Notes: generated by a model from the sequence alone, not told the origin. Numbered from the stretch's first letter, positions 42,347 to 52,431 are shown. The stretch is 64,000 nt of DNA from Pikeienuella litoralis (GCF_037646705.1 NZ_JBBHER010000008.1:1-64000), one strand, 5' to 3'. Numbers and translations: made by a program.

Positions 42347-43441
42347 ATGCCCATCGAAATCGGCGAGCGCATCAGGTTCCATCTCGGGCCGGACAGCGTC
42401 GCCCCCGGGCTCGACGACCTCGAAGCGGCGATCATCGCCTTTATCGACAAGGCCACGAAGCGCCTCGACATCGCGGTGCAGGAACTGGAGAGCCGGCCGA
42501 TACTGGAGGCGATCCTCCGCGCCGAGATCGAGCGCAAGGTGCAGGTCCGCATGGTGCTGGAGGCCGATTATCTGGTCGCCAATCGCCGGCCCGAGACTGT
42601 CGCCGACGCGTTCGAAAGCGCCGGCGCGCATGAGGAGAACCGCCTCCTCGCCGCCGCCGCGCTCCGCAGCACGATCTGGCTCCGCTCGGATTTCAACCCC
42701 AGGATATTTCATCAGAAATTCATCATCCGCGACGGTGAGGCGGTTCTGACCGGCTCCACCAACTTCACGCCGACAGGGGTTGGCCGCGCGGCGCAGGGCG
42801 GCAATCTCAATCATATCCTGACCGTGGAATCGAAAGAGATCGCAAGGATATACAGCCGCGAGTTCACTGATATCGCGAAAGGGAATTTCGGCCGGGAATC
42901 GACCCAGAGCCCGCACCCGCCCGAAATCGTCGTCGACGGCGTCAGATTCAAGATCTGCTTCGCGCCCGAGCACAACCCCGAGATGGAGATCGCGAAGCGG
43001 ATCAACAAGGCGATGCGCCGCATCGATTTCGCCATCTTCACCTTCTCGCAATCCTCCGCCATCGACGACGCGATGGAGATGGCCATGCGCGCTGGCGTGG
43101 AGATCACCGGCGCTCTCGACGGGATGCAGGGCAACCAGACCTGGGCGCCGACGCGCGAGTTGATCCGACGGGGCGCGAACCTGGCCCGCGTCGGCAAGGT
43201 GCATGGGTTGGTGAACAAGCTTCACCACAAGATGCTGGTCGTGGATGAGGCGACGCTGGTGGTCGGCTCCTTCAACTACACCGGCCCGGCCAACCTCGTG
43301 AACGATGAGAACATCGTGGTCATCACCAGCGACGATGAGCGCGGCGCGGCGCTGCCGCTCATCCGCGCCGCGCGGGCGGAGATCGGGCGGATCATCGCCG
43401 ACCACGGCGCCCCGTTCCAATTCGACGAAATTTCGGGCTGA
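42347..43441 (+). CDS. Phospholipase D-like protein with two HKD motifs
   Basis: 364 residues with two PLD half-domains. HKD1 is HQKFIIRDGEAVLTGSTNFT (His122, Lys124, Asp129). HKD2 is HHKMLVVDEATLVVGSFNYT (His293, Lys295, Asp300). No signal peptide is visible, so it is probably cytoplasmic, where relatives act as nucleases or phosphodiesterases rather than lipases. GAGGAGAGG precedes the ATG. It sits alone between the terminator of the VPLPA-CTERM gene and a convergent enoyl-CoA hydratase. The substrate is unknown. Confidence 0.88.
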   Translation: MPIEIGERIRFHLGPDSVAPGLDDLEAAIIAFIDKATKRLDIAVQELESRPILEAILRAEIERKVQVRMVLEADYLVANRRPETVADAFESAGAHEENRLLAAAALRSTIWLRSDFNPRIFHQKFIIRDGEAVLTGSTNFTPTGVGRAAQGGNLNHILTVESKEIARIYSREFTDIAKGNFGRESTQSPHPPEIVVDGVRFKICFAPEHNPEMEIAKRINKAMRRIDFAIFTFSQSSAIDDAMEMAMRAGVEITGALDGMQGNQTWAPTRELIRRGANLARVGKVHGLVNKLHHKMLVVDEATLVVGSFNYTGPANLVNDENIVVITSDDERGAALPLIRAARAEIGRIIADHGAPFQFDEISG

Positions 43442-43468
43442 CCGGCGGGAGCGGCGCCGCGCCGGATG

Positions 43469-44260
43469 TCAGCCCGTGAACCGCGGCGCCCGGCCTTCGA
43501 TGAAGGCGGCGACGCCCTCCTCGTAATCGGCGCCGGTCTGGGTCAGCGCGAACTGGTCGGAATCGGCGTGGCTCGCGGTATCCGCCAGCGCCGACGCATA
43601 GGCGTCGACGCCGCGCTTGATCATCCGGAGCGCCGCCGCAGGCATCGCCGCCGCGCGCGCCGCGAGCGCCAGCGCCGCCGGGACCGGCTCCTCCGCCACC
43701 TCATCGACAAGGCCCCAGCCTTCCGCCTCCTGCGCGCCGATCCGCGCGGCGAGGATCAGCAACCGCTTCGCCCGGGCCGGGCCGACCAGATCGACCAGCC
43801 GCGGGACCGAGCCCCAGCTCATGTTCATCCCACGCTCGATCTCCGGGGCGTAGAAGCGCGCGTCCGGCGCCGCCACCCGAAGATCGGTCGCCGCCGCCAA
43901 CGCGACGCCGCCGCCGACGCACCAGCCGGACACCGCCGAGATCGTAAGCGCCTCGATCTCGGCCCAGGCCCGACACATGCGCCGCCCGGTCTGAAGCGCG
44001 AGCCGCCGCTCGGCGAGCGACAATGTCGGGAGCGCGACGGTCTCTTCGTCTTTCAGGTCGAACCCGAGGCAGAAGTTATCCGCCCGCCCCGCCAGCACCA
44101 CCGCCGAGACCCGCGCGTCGGTCTCGAAACGCCGCGCCGCGGCGGTCAACGCCCGCATCGTCGAAAGCGCGAGCGGATTCGCCGCCCGCCCCCGATCGAA
44201 GCGCACCACCGCGACGCGGCCGTCATGCGCTTCGGGCCATTCGACAGAGACTTCGTTCAT
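43469..44260 (-). CDS. Enoyl-CoA hydratase/isomerase-family protein
   Basis: 263 residues of the crotonase fold. The CoA-binding first strand region is RVAVVRFDRGRAANPLAL. The oxyanion-hole pieces are RADNFCLGFDLKDEE and SGWCVGGGVALAAATDLRVA, and the C-terminal helix carries EEGVAAFIEGRAPRFTG. The Glu usually found at the second catalytic position lies in ERGMNMSWGSVPRLV. Hydratase, isomerase or other crotonase reactions are all possible. GGAGAG precedes the ATG. It is downstream of the amidohydrolase gene on the same strand, with a 123-nt gap. Confidence 0.88.
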   Translation of the reverse strand: MNEVSVEWPEAHDGRVAVVRFDRGRAANPLALSTMRALTAAARRFETDARVSAVVLAGRADNFCLGFDLKDEETVALPTLSLAERRLALQTGRRMCRAWAEIEALTISAVSGWCVGGGVALAAATDLRVAAPDARFYAPEIERGMNMSWGSVPRLVDLVGPARAKRLLILAARIGAQEAEGWGLVDEVAEEPVPAALALAARAAAMPAAALRMIKRGVDAYASALADTASHADSDQFALTQTGADYEEGVAAFIEGRAPRFTG

Positions 44261-44383
44261 GGGCCATCTCTCCTTTTCGCCTGCGGACGCCGCAAGACCT
44301 CAACCGGGGACCCGCGCAGCTTGGCGCAGGCGCGCCTCAAGCGCCAGGCGTCGTGTCCGCGCCCCAATTACGCCAGCACGCGA

Positions 44384-45598
44384 TCACCCGGCCGGAGCCG
44401 CCGCCAACGCGCCGTTCCGCGCCACCAGCCGCCCCTTGCGGTAAACGTCGCGGCCCTGCGGGACCGCAACCACCGCTTCCGGCCCATGGCGGGCGTTCAG
44501 GGTGGTGAAATCGGCGGCGGCGCCGACCCGGATTCCGTAATCCTCCAGCCCGAGCGCGGCCGCCCCGCCAGCCGTCACCACATCGAGCGCCATGAGAAGC
44601 TCTTCGTCCGTCTTGAAGCCGGAGCGATAGCCGAGAATCATCGCCCGGCGCAGCATGTCGCCATCCCCGTAGGGCGACCAGCTGTCCCGGATATTGTCAT
44701 TTCCGGAAAAGACGGTGACGCCGGCGGCCCGAAGCGCCGCCACCGGCGGAACCGCGAACACCCCGGGCGCCGCGGTCATGATCGCCACGCCGGATCGCGC
44801 GAGCGTCTCCGCCAGCGGCGCCAGCCTTTCGGCGGACGCGTCCCCGAGCGCGTATGCATGGCTCACGGCGACCCGCCCTTCGAGCCCGAGCCTTTCCGTC
44901 CAGGCGGCGATTCGCTCGATTTCGAAACAGCCGAGCTCCCCGCGATCATGAAGGTGGATATCCACCGCCGCGCCGCGCCGCGCCGCGATGTCGAAAATCG
45001 CGGCGAGGTGCCCCTCCACATCGCGATCAAAGCTCGCGGGGTCGATGCCGCCGACGACCTCGCAGCCCATCGCGACGGCCTCGTCGAGCAGCGCCGCCGT
45101 CCCCACGCTGGCGAGGACGCCGCTTTGCGGGAAGGCGACGAGCTGAAGATCGATCAGGTCGCGGCAGGCGTCCCGCAACTCGAGAACCGCTTCGACATGG
45201 CGAAGCCCCAGCTCGGCGTCGACCATCACATGGCTGCGCATCCGCGTACTCCCTTGCGCGAGGCAAAGGTCGAGCTGGTCGCGCGCGCGCGTCCGGAGCG
45301 GCGCGGCGAGTGCGAGGTTCTCCGCCTGAAACCGGACGCGCTCATGCACGTTGAACCCGCTCTCGCACGGCTTGTGCGGGCGCCAGTCGTCGCCATAAAA
45401 GCTCGTGTCCAGGTGGATATGGCCCTCGACGAATCCCGGGACGACAAGCGCGCCGGAGAGATCGACGGTCGCGCCGGCCTTCGGGCGGGCGTCGCCGCTC
45501 TCGACGATCGCGGCGATGGCGCCCTTTTCGACCGCGATGTCGACGAGCCGCCCATCCGTCATTTTCGCGTTAACGAACAGGGTCTCGAATGTATTCAT
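44384..45598 (-). CDS. Cytosine-deaminase-like amidohydrolase
   Basis: 404 residues of the amidohydrolase superfamily, CodA-like branch. Metal ligands are visible in VEGHIHLDTSFYGDDW, DIHLHDRG and VSHAYALGD, with the catalytic Asp in GNDNIRDSWSPYGDGDM. CodA deaminates cytosine and isoguanine; relatives act on other cyclic amidines or amides, so the substrate is open. AGGAG precedes the ATG. It is divergent from a TctCBA transporter, whose cargo might be related. Confidence 0.87.
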   Translation of the reverse strand: MNTFETLFVNAKMTDGRLVDIAVEKGAIAAIVESGDARPKAGATVDLSGALVVPGFVEGHIHLDTSFYGDDWRPHKPCESGFNVHERVRFQAENLALAAPLRTRARDQLDLCLAQGSTRMRSHVMVDAELGLRHVEAVLELRDACRDLIDLQLVAFPQSGVLASVGTAALLDEAVAMGCEVVGGIDPASFDRDVEGHLAAIFDIAARRGAAVDIHLHDRGELGCFEIERIAAWTERLGLEGRVAVSHAYALGDASAERLAPLAETLARSGVAIMTAAPGVFAVPPVAALRAAGVTVFSGNDNIRDSWSPYGDGDMLRRAMILGYRSGFKTDEELLMALDVVTAGGAAALGLEDYGIRVGAAADFTTLNARHGPEAVVAVPQGRDVYRKGRLVARNGALAAAPAG

Positions 45599-45811
45599 TT
45601 CTCACTCCTGATAAGATGACGGCGCGCCGACCCGCAGCAGGCTTCCCGATGGGAGGATTTCATCAATTTCCACCGGGCTCAACGCATCGAACGGCGCGAA
45701 TGAGCATTCCGGTCGCCACGGCGCCCGGCGCCGGGGTCTGAAGAGAGAAAGACGGGCGCTTCGGGCGGCCCGCCAATCTCCACGCAACACGACGGGAAGC
45801 CAGGAAGGACC

Positions 45812-46804
45812 ATGAAAATGAAGTTTCACAAATCCGCATTCGCCGCGCTCGCGGGGCTCGCGCTGCTCGCCACCGGCGGGCAGCCAGCCACAGCGGCGGA
45901 CTTTCCGACCAAGGATATCGTCCACATCATGCCCTGGAGCGCCGGCGGCGGCACCGACACCGTCATGCGCACCTTCCTTCATTACGCGGAAGCGCCGCTC
46001 GGCGTCGCGATCCGCACCCAGAACATAACCGGCGCGCAAAGCGGGGTGGGCGTGCTTCGGCTGATGAAAGCCCGCCCGGACGGCTACACCATCGGCTCCT
46101 TGACCTGGGACAGCATGATCACCGTGCCGTATTTCAATCTCGTCCCCGGCTACGACACCGAGAAGCTCGCCTATCTGGCCAATGTGACGCTCTATCCGAC
46201 TGTTCTTGCGGTCAACGCGGACACGCCGTGGGAGACGCTGGCGGATTTCGTCGCCGATGCGAAGGCGAATCCCGGGAAATACCGGCTCTCGAACGCCGGG
46301 ACCGCGGGCATCTGGCATCTGCACGGGCTGGATATGGCGGACAAGCTCGGGATCGAACTCAATCATATCCCGTTCCCCAACGGCTCGGCGGCGCAGCGCG
46401 AGGCGCTGATCTCCGGCGAGAACGAGGCCGGCGCGCTGAGCTACGCGACCGTCGCGACGGCGCATGACGCGGGGCAGGTCCGAATTCTCGCCGTCATGGC
46501 CGATGAGCGCGACCCGGAGTTGCCGGACACGCCCACATTCAAGGAGCTCGGCTATGACGTGGTCTGGGGTGGAATGCGCGTCCTCGCCGTGCCGGCGGAC
46601 ACGCCGAAGGAGAGGCGGGATATCCTGATCGCGGGCTTCAGGGCCGCCTTTGACGACCCCGAATTCCAGAAGAAGGCCGAGGAGACCGGCATGGGCGCGT
46701 TCTGGATGGCGGGCGAGGAAGCCGACGCCTACGTCAGGAAAACGCAGAAGCGGGCCGCCGCGCTGCTCGACAAACTGGTCGAAGAGGGTGTTATCGAGAA
46801 ATAG
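45812..46804 (+). CDS. Tripartite tricarboxylate transporter binding protein (TctC/Bug family)
   Basis: 330 residues. The Sec signal ends at PATA-ADF (about residue 29). The Bug fold starts FPTKDIVHIMPWSAGGGTDT, with the ligand-loop region NITGAQSGVGVLRLMKARPDGY and the later EVAGAL-like segment NEAGALSYATVATAHD. It captures a carboxylate-type ligand in the periplasm for TctA/TctB. GGAAGGACC precedes the ATG. It is first of a tctCBA operon. Confidence 0.92.
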   Translation: MKMKFHKSAFAALAGLALLATGGQPATAADFPTKDIVHIMPWSAGGGTDTVMRTFLHYAEAPLGVAIRTQNITGAQSGVGVLRLMKARPDGYTIGSLTWDSMITVPYFNLVPGYDTEKLAYLANVTLYPTVLAVNADTPWETLADFVADAKANPGKYRLSNAGTAGIWHLHGLDMADKLGIELNHIPFPNGSAAQREALISGENEAGALSYATVATAHDAGQVRILAVMADERDPELPDTPTFKELGYDVVWGGMRVLAVPADTPKERRDILIAGFRAAFDDPEFQKKAEETGMGAFWMAGEEADAYVRKTQKRAAALLDKLVEEGVIEK

Positions 46805-47001
46805 GCGGCGGCCCGGCCCGCGCGACGCGCGGGTCGGGCGCCGGCCTCCGGCCCTCTCTTCGCGCGTTCGGCGGATGGTCGTGAGGCGGCCGACGCGCCA
46901 GGGAACGCGGAAAGGACAGTGATGACGCATCTTGCAACCCGTGGCGCTCGGGGCGCGGCGCGCGCCGCCGCTGGCGCGCGGGAGTCGGGCCGGAGGCGGC
47001 C

Positions 47002-47475
47002 GTGAACCGGCAAGCGGCCTTCGCGCTCTTTCTCATCATCGTCAACGCGATCTATTTCGCCGAGGCGCTGACGCTGCCCCGCCCGTTCAATCTTGGCGAG
47101 CCGGGGCCGGCGTTTCTTCCGCTTGTCCTCTCGCTGATCCTGTTCGTCTCCTGCGGCCGGATTCTCTACAAGGAGATGCGCGGCGTCCCCGACGACGGCG
47201 ACGTCGACGAGGCGGCGGAGCACGGGTTTCGCCCGCGGGCGGCCGCGCTGGTCATCGCCACATGCGGATTCATTCTGCTGTTCGAGCCGGCCGGATACTG
47301 GATCGCCACCCTCGCCTATACATTCGTCGTCGCCTTCCTGTTCGAGCGCGAGCGCACGGCGGCGCCCGGCCGGGCGCTTGCGCTCTCCGCGGTCATGGCG
47401 CTCGGGATCACGGCCAGCGGCTGGCTCTTCTTCGTCACGCTCTTTGATCTCATGCTGCCGGCCGGGAGCTTCTGA
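47002..47475 (+). CDS. Tripartite tricarboxylate transporter small membrane subunit (TctB)
   Basis: 157 residues with four predicted transmembrane helices: ALFLIIVNAIYFAEAL, FLPLVLSLILFVSC, ALVIATCGFILLFEPAGYWI and ALSAVMALGITASGWLFFVT. The size and PxFxP-type start fit TctB. The start is GTG with GGAGG 8 nt upstream. It lies between tctC and tctA in the normal TTT order, and its stop is 1 nt before the tctA ATG. Confidence 0.88.
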   Translation: MNRQAAFALFLIIVNAIYFAEALTLPRPFNLGEPGPAFLPLVLSLILFVSCGRILYKEMRGVPDDGDVDEAAEHGFRPRAAALVIATCGFILLFEPAGYWIATLAYTFVVAFLFERERTAAPGRALALSAVMALGITASGWLFFVTLFDLMLPAGSF

Positions 47476-47476
47476 C

Positions 47477-48988
47477 ATGACCTTCGACGCGCTTTCGGGC
47501 TTCGCCGCGCTGCTCCATCCGGAGACGCTCCTCTACCTCATCGCCGGTTACCTGATGGGACTGGTGTTCGGCGCGATTCCGGGGCTGACGGCCACGCTGG
47601 CGATCGCGCTGCTCCTGCCTTTCACCTTCGCGATGGAGATCACCAACGCGCTGGTGATGGTGATGGCGATCTTCATGTCGGGCATCTACGCCGGCAGCAT
47701 CACCGGCATCATCGTCAATATTCCGGGCGCGCCGTCCGGCGTCATCACCAGCCTCGAAGGCTATGCGATGATGAAGCGGGGCGAAGGCGCGCGGGCGCTG
47801 GGGCTGAGCGCGCTCGCATCGAGCCTCGGCGGCATGCTGGGGGCGGCGATCCTGATGCTCATCGCCGCGCCAATGAGCCAGTTCGCGCTCCTGTTCCGGA
47901 CGCCGGACAAGTTCTCGCTCGTGCTCATGGCCGTCGTCACCGTCGTGATCGTCGCGAAAGGCTCGATCTGGAAGAGCGTGGTCGCGGTCACCATCGGTCT
48001 GATGATCTCGACGGTCGGCTTCGACAACATGGTCGCGAAGGGGCGTTTCGATTTCGGCAGCGCCAATCTGATCGAAGGGGTCGGGCTTCTTCCCGCGGTG
48101 ATCGGGCTTTTCGCGGTCTGCGAGCTTCTGGCCCAGGGAGGGGTCCCGCGCGACCGGCTGCCCCGCACCATCGAGTTCAAGGTCACTCACCGGCAATTCA
48201 TTCCGACGTGGCGCGACATCCGCGATATCGGGTTTTTCATCTACGCCAAGAGTTCGATCATCGGCGTGCTCATCGGCATGCTGCCCGGGGGCGGCGCGGC
48301 GATGGCGTCCTTCATCGCCTACGCCGAGGCGAAGCGGGTCTCGAAAAAGCCGGAGGAATACGGCCACGGCTCGCGCGAAGGGCTCTCCGCTTCGGAGGCC
48401 GCCAACAACGCCATGTGCGGCGGCGCGGTGATCCCCCTCCTCACGCTCGGCATCCCCGGCGACTCGGTGACCGCGATCGTCTTCGGGGTGCTGCTGATCC
48501 ATGGAATCGTGCCCGGACCGGCGTTGCTGGCGGAGAATATCGACCTGGTCTCGCCGATGTTCGCCGCGCTTTTCGTCGCGGCCGGTTTCGTCTTCGTCTC
48601 GGTCGTTCTCTTCGGCCCCTATTTCATCTGGATCGCGCGGCTCAACCGGGGGATTCTCTACGCCTTCATCGCCATGGTGGCGATGGTGGGCACCTACGCC
48701 TCCACCTTTTCGATCTTTCAGATGTGGGTGGCGCTGGCGATCGGCGTTTTCGCCTATGTGCTCCGGGTCATGTCCTATCCGCTGGTGCCGGTGCTCATGG
48801 GGATCATCCTCGGCCCCTATCTCGAGGAGTATCTGCGGCGGGCGCTGATCACCCATGACTCGAATCCGCTGATCTTCGTCACCAGCCCGCTCAGCCTCTC
48901 CATGCTGATCCTGACCGGCGTCTTCATCTATTTCCTGAGGATGCGGCCCGCGCGAAAGGCGCGGGCGGCGCGGGCCGGCGGCGGATGA
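47477..48988 (+). CDS. Tripartite tricarboxylate transporter large membrane subunit (TctA)
   Basis: 503 residues and about 11-12 helices. The family signatures are GLVFGAIPGLTATLAIALLL near the N-terminus, IYAGSITGIIVNIPGAPSG, GVLIGMLPGGGAAMASFIAY and LTLGIPGDSVTAIVFGVLL. It forms the sodium- or proton-coupled channel with TctB. The ATG follows the tctB stop by 1 nt; the open frame upstream is in tctB and not used. It is convergent with the TPP enzyme gene. Confidence 0.93.
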   Translation: MTFDALSGFAALLHPETLLYLIAGYLMGLVFGAIPGLTATLAIALLLPFTFAMEITNALVMVMAIFMSGIYAGSITGIIVNIPGAPSGVITSLEGYAMMKRGEGARALGLSALASSLGGMLGAAILMLIAAPMSQFALLFRTPDKFSLVLMAVVTVVIVAKGSIWKSVVAVTIGLMISTVGFDNMVAKGRFDFGSANLIEGVGLLPAVIGLFAVCELLAQGGVPRDRLPRTIEFKVTHRQFIPTWRDIRDIGFFIYAKSSIIGVLIGMLPGGGAAMASFIAYAEAKRVSKKPEEYGHGSREGLSASEAANNAMCGGAVIPLLTLGIPGDSVTAIVFGVLLIHGIVPGPALLAENIDLVSPMFAALFVAAGFVFVSVVLFGPYFIWIARLNRGILYAFIAMVAMVGTYASTFSIFQMWVALAIGVFAYVLRVMSYPLVPVLMGIILGPYLEEYLRRALITHDSNPLIFVTSPLSLSMLILTGVFIYFLRMRPARKARAARAGGG

Positions 48989-49033
48989 ACCCGGGCGCCC
49001 ATCCGCGCCGGTTCTCCGCCGCCGGCGGCGGGC

Positions 49034-50743
49034 TCAGCCCATCCAGCGGCGCACCGGCGCGTTGGCCTCCTCGAGCGGCTGGCAGATGATGTCGACGAGG
49101 GTCGGCCCGTCATGCGCGATCGCTTCGCGGAGCACGCCATCGAGCTTCGCCGGATCCTCCACCCGCCATGACTTCACGCCGTAAGCCGCGGCCACCGCGG
49201 CCTGATCGGTGCGGTTGAAGTCCACATTGTAATAGCGCGCGCCCTTGTCCGCCATCTGGCTGGCCTTGATCCAGCCGAAGTTGGAGTTGGAGAAGACGAT
49301 GAAGGTGATCGGCGCGCCGGCGCGGCACACCGTTTCGAGCTCGCCGCAGGTGAACCCGAAGGAGCCGTCGCCCATCAGCGCGACCACCTTGCTGGAGCTT
49401 CGGCCGAACCAGGCGCCGAGCGAGGCGGAAAGCGCATAGCCGAGCGCGCCATGGGCCCGGTTGGTGATGAAATGGCGCCCCATCATCGAGCTCTGCGAGT
49501 AGGCCGAATAATAGGGGCAGGACGTGCCGGGGTCCGAGACCACGGTCGCGTCCTTGGGCAGCGTCCGGTTCAGCGCCGCGATCACCCGCTCCGGCCGGAT
49601 CGGGGTCTCGTCGCTGGCGGCCAGCTTGTCGAAAATCTCGAACTTCCGCCGCTTGATGTCGGCGACGGCGGCGGCGCCGCCGAAGGTGGCGAGCCCCTGC
49701 CCGCGTTCGTCCAGAACCGCGTTGACCTCGGCGAGCGCGAGCCGGAGATCGCCGACGACGCCGACCTCGGTCGGGTAGTTCGCGCCGATCACCATCGGGT
49801 CGCTGTCGAAATGGACGATGCGTGCGCCGGGCTTGGGCGCCTCCCAGCGCGCGGTGGTGGTGGAGCCGGCGCGGCAGCCCATGAAGATCACCAGATCGGC
49901 CGCCTGCATCAGCTCCCAGGTCTGGTCCGTGCCGCCGTTCGAGCCGACGACGCCGAGCGCGTTCGGATGGGTGTCGGCGAGCGCCCCCTGCCCCGAGATC
50001 GAGGTCGCAACCGGAAGATCGAGCCGTGTCGCCAGGCGCTGAAGCTCACCCATCGCGCCGGCGATGACCACCCCGCCGCCGCAGACGACAAGCGGCGCCT
50101 TCGCGGAGAGAATGGCGTCGACCGCCGCCTCGGCCGCGCCGGGCTCGGGCGCGCCGGGATAGGCGGGATAGGTCGCGAGCTTCGGGTCGGCCCAGATGTC
50201 GGCGGGGTCCACCGCGTCATACTGGATGTCGTAGGGAAGGCCGAGATGCGCGGCGCCGGGGCGCCCCGTCGTCATCGCGCGAAACGCGGTCCGCACCATC
50301 CGCGGGATGTGCGAGGCCTGCCGGATCACCGTGTTCCACTTGGTCAGAGGCCGCATCAGCGCGTCCTGATCCACCTCGGTCAGCGGATATTTGCCATAGG
50401 ACGCGACCGAGATGTCCGTCGTGATCCCAAGCACCGCGTAGGAGCTTTCCGACGCCTCTATCAGACCGGGGAGGATATAGGTCGCGCCGCCGCCGGACGG
50501 CCCCTCGCAGACGCCGACGCGCCCGGTCACGCGGGAATAGCCGTCCGCCATGTAGCCGGCGCTGCGCTCATCCCGGGTCAGCACGTGGCGGATATCGTGG
50601 TCGAGCCCGCGCATCGCGTCGTAGAAGGGAAGCGTCGTATCCCCGCAAAGGCCGAAGATATGCTTCACGCCATGCGCTTCGAGCATGCGCACCATCGCTT
50701 CGGCGCCGTTCATCCTGTTGTCCAAGGGAGGCCCTTTCTTCAT
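49034..50743 (-). CDS. Thiamine-diphosphate-dependent enzyme, acetolactate-synthase-like
   Basis: 569 residues with the three-domain ThDP fold. The Pyr domain has the activating Glu59 in RDERSAGYMADGYSR. The central domain has PLVVCGGGVVIAGAMGELQ. The PP domain has the ThDP motif GDGSFGFTCGELETVCRAG, ending in NSNFGW. It resembles the large subunit of acetolactate synthase, but no small subunit or ilvC is nearby. A decarboxylase or carboligase of catabolism is more likely. ATG 50743 has a weak ribosome binding site; ATG 50713 is an alternative. Direct repeats in its promoter match those near the GntR gene. Confidence 0.88.
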   Translation of the reverse strand: MKKGPPLDNRMNGAEAMVRMLEAHGVKHIFGLCGDTTLPFYDAMRGLDHDIRHVLTRDERSAGYMADGYSRVTGRVGVCEGPSGGGATYILPGLIEASESSYAVLGITTDISVASYGKYPLTEVDQDALMRPLTKWNTVIRQASHIPRMVRTAFRAMTTGRPGAAHLGLPYDIQYDAVDPADIWADPKLATYPAYPGAPEPGAAEAAVDAILSAKAPLVVCGGGVVIAGAMGELQRLATRLDLPVATSISGQGALADTHPNALGVVGSNGGTDQTWELMQAADLVIFMGCRAGSTTTARWEAPKPGARIVHFDSDPMVIGANYPTEVGVVGDLRLALAEVNAVLDERGQGLATFGGAAAVADIKRRKFEIFDKLAASDETPIRPERVIAALNRTLPKDATVVSDPGTSCPYYSAYSQSSMMGRHFITNRAHGALGYALSASLGAWFGRSSSKVVALMGDGSFGFTCGELETVCRAGAPITFIVFSNSNFGWIKASQMADKGARYYNVDFNRTDQAAVAAAYGVKSWRVEDPAKLDGVLREAIAHDGPTLVDIICQPLEEANAPVRRWMG

Positions 50744-50792
50744 GGCGGCGCAGGCGCCGCGCGGGTTTTCATCCGGGGGCGGTCATGAGGCT

Positions 50793-50814
50793 CTGTATAC
50801 AGCTCCGCATACAA
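50793..50814 (-). promoter_or_regulatory. Putative GntR operator upstream of the TPP enzyme gene
   Basis: On the minus strand TTGTATGCGG (50814-50805) is followed after 2 nt by CTGTATACAG (50802-50793), a direct repeat of a TGTAT core, 50-70 nt before the TPP enzyme start. TTGTATGCGG also occurs exactly at 52456-52465 beside the GntR gene. Confidence 0.6.
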
Positions 50815-50928
50815 GCAAGCGGCCCATCCGGCAAGGAGCGCGAAAGACGCCCGCGCCCGCGATCAGGCGCTCTCGCATCCCGGCCCATTCATGAATCGCA
50901 GGATGAGCCGGGCGCGCGCCTTCGTCGA

Positions 50929-52359
50929 TCACAATCGCGCCGGGCTGGCGACGCCCAGCGCGTCCTCCACCCATTTCGCCGCCGCCAGCAGCGCCGCGTC
51001 TCCATAGGGCTTGCCGATCAGTTGCAGGCCGACCGGCAGACCGCCCGCCGTCACCCCGCATGGCAGCGAGATCGCGGGAAAGGCCGGCAGCGCGCTCACC
51101 GCATAGGTCAGGGCCATCCATTCGAGGCGGTTGGAGAATGTCCGGTCTCCCAACCGCTCGAGATAGTCGACGCCGATATCGGGCGCGGCGACGATCGCCG
51201 TCGGCGTCACGAGAAGGTCGCGCCCCTCGAAGAACCCGGCCAGCGCCTGGTGCAGCTTCATCCGAAGCCGCTCCGCGGCGCCGATGTCATCCGCGGTGAG
51301 CCGGCGCCCGGCGGCGACGCTCTGGTTCACCTCGACGCGGAGACGCTCTTCATGCTCTTTGGCGAACGCGCTGAACCGTGCGACGAAGTCCAACCCGCGC
51401 ACGGCCGGATAAAAGGCGTCTATCGAGCGGAAGTCGGGCACGCCCTCCTCCTCCACCCCGACGCCCGCCGCTTCGAGCCGCGCCATGGCGCCCCGGCAGA
51501 GAGCCTCCACCTCCGGGTCGATCGACGTCAGGTTCAGCGTCGCGGAGAACCCGACCCGCCGCGGCGCCTCCGGCCGCGCGGCGGCGGCCTGACATGCGCC
51601 AGGCGCGGCCGGGCGCGACAACGGATCGAAAGGGTCGAAGCCGCTCATCGCATCCAGCAGCAGCGCGCAATCGGCGACATTCCGCGCCATCGGCCCCTCG
51701 ACCCCGAACCCGATATAGCCGATCGTCTTGCGGGCGCGCGGCGTCCGCCCGAGGCTGGGCCGCATGCCGACGACTCCGCAAAAGCTCGCGGGCTGGCGGA
51801 GGCTGCCGCTCAAATCCGTGCCGGTCGCCAGCCAGACCGACCCGGACGCGAGCGCGGCGGCGGATCCGCCGGAGGATCCGCCCGCGGATTTCGTCAGATC
51901 GTGCGGATTGCGCGTCGGGCCGAAGACGGTGTTGTTGGTGTTGCCGCTCGATCCGAATTCCGGCGTGTTCGACTTCGCGAGGACAACGCCGCCGGCGCCC
52001 TCGATCCGCTCCACGACGGGAGCGGATTCGGCCGGGATATGATCCTTGAAAATCTCGGAGCCGAAGGTCGTGCGCACCCCGGAGACCTCGGTCAGATCCT
52101 TGACCGCCAGCGGAACGCCGCCAAGAAACGCCGAAGGCCAGTCGCCGGTCTTCGCGGCGCGATCGACACGCGCAGTGATCTCGCGCGCGTTTTTCCTCGC
52201 CCGCTCCTCGCAAAGCGTCGGCAGCGCGTTCACCTCGCCGTCCACCTTCCTGATGCGCTCCAGCGCCGCGTCCAGAAGCTCCATCGGGCGGACCTCCCGG
52301 CGTTTGACCAGATCCGCCGCCTGCACGGCGGTCAATCGCCTGAGTTCGCTGTTCGACAT
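50929..52359 (-). CDS. Amidase (amidase signature family)
   Basis: 476 residues. The Ser-Ser-Lys triad is visible: Lys in GVPLAVKDLTEVSG, the cis-Ser in KSAGGSSGGSAAALASG, and the nucleophile in ATGTDLSGSLRQPASFCG. The position after the Asp-Leu is Ser where Gly is common. It hydrolyses an amide to acid and ammonia; the substrate is unknown. I chose ATG 52359, since family similarity begins just after it. It is divergent from the GntR gene and shares its control region. Confidence 0.9.
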   Translation of the reverse strand: MSNSELRRLTAVQAADLVKRREVRPMELLDAALERIRKVDGEVNALPTLCEERARKNAREITARVDRAAKTGDWPSAFLGGVPLAVKDLTEVSGVRTTFGSEIFKDHIPAESAPVVERIEGAGGVVLAKSNTPEFGSSGNTNNTVFGPTRNPHDLTKSAGGSSGGSAAALASGSVWLATGTDLSGSLRQPASFCGVVGMRPSLGRTPRARKTIGYIGFGVEGPMARNVADCALLLDAMSGFDPFDPLSRPAAPGACQAAAARPEAPRRVGFSATLNLTSIDPEVEALCRGAMARLEAAGVGVEEEGVPDFRSIDAFYPAVRGLDFVARFSAFAKEHEERLRVEVNQSVAAGRRLTADDIGAAERLRMKLHQALAGFFEGRDLLVTPTAIVAAPDIGVDYLERLGDRTFSNRLEWMALTYAVSALPAFPAISLPCGVTAGGLPVGLQLIGKPYGDAALLAAAKWVEDALGVASPARL

Positions 52360-52431
52360 TCGCGCGCGCTCCGATGTTCGTGTTCGCTTGAGGACATGCG
52401 CGCCGTAAGGGTAAGAACGGCCGCCCCGCAA

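Noticed and set aside
43466..45619. Plus-strand open frame of about 700 codons
   Set aside because: It spans two well-supported minus-strand genes antisense and is extremely Arg-rich.
49034..50743. Biosynthetic acetolactate synthase (ilvB)
   Set aside because: No small subunit or ilvC follows, and the neighbours are catabolic.
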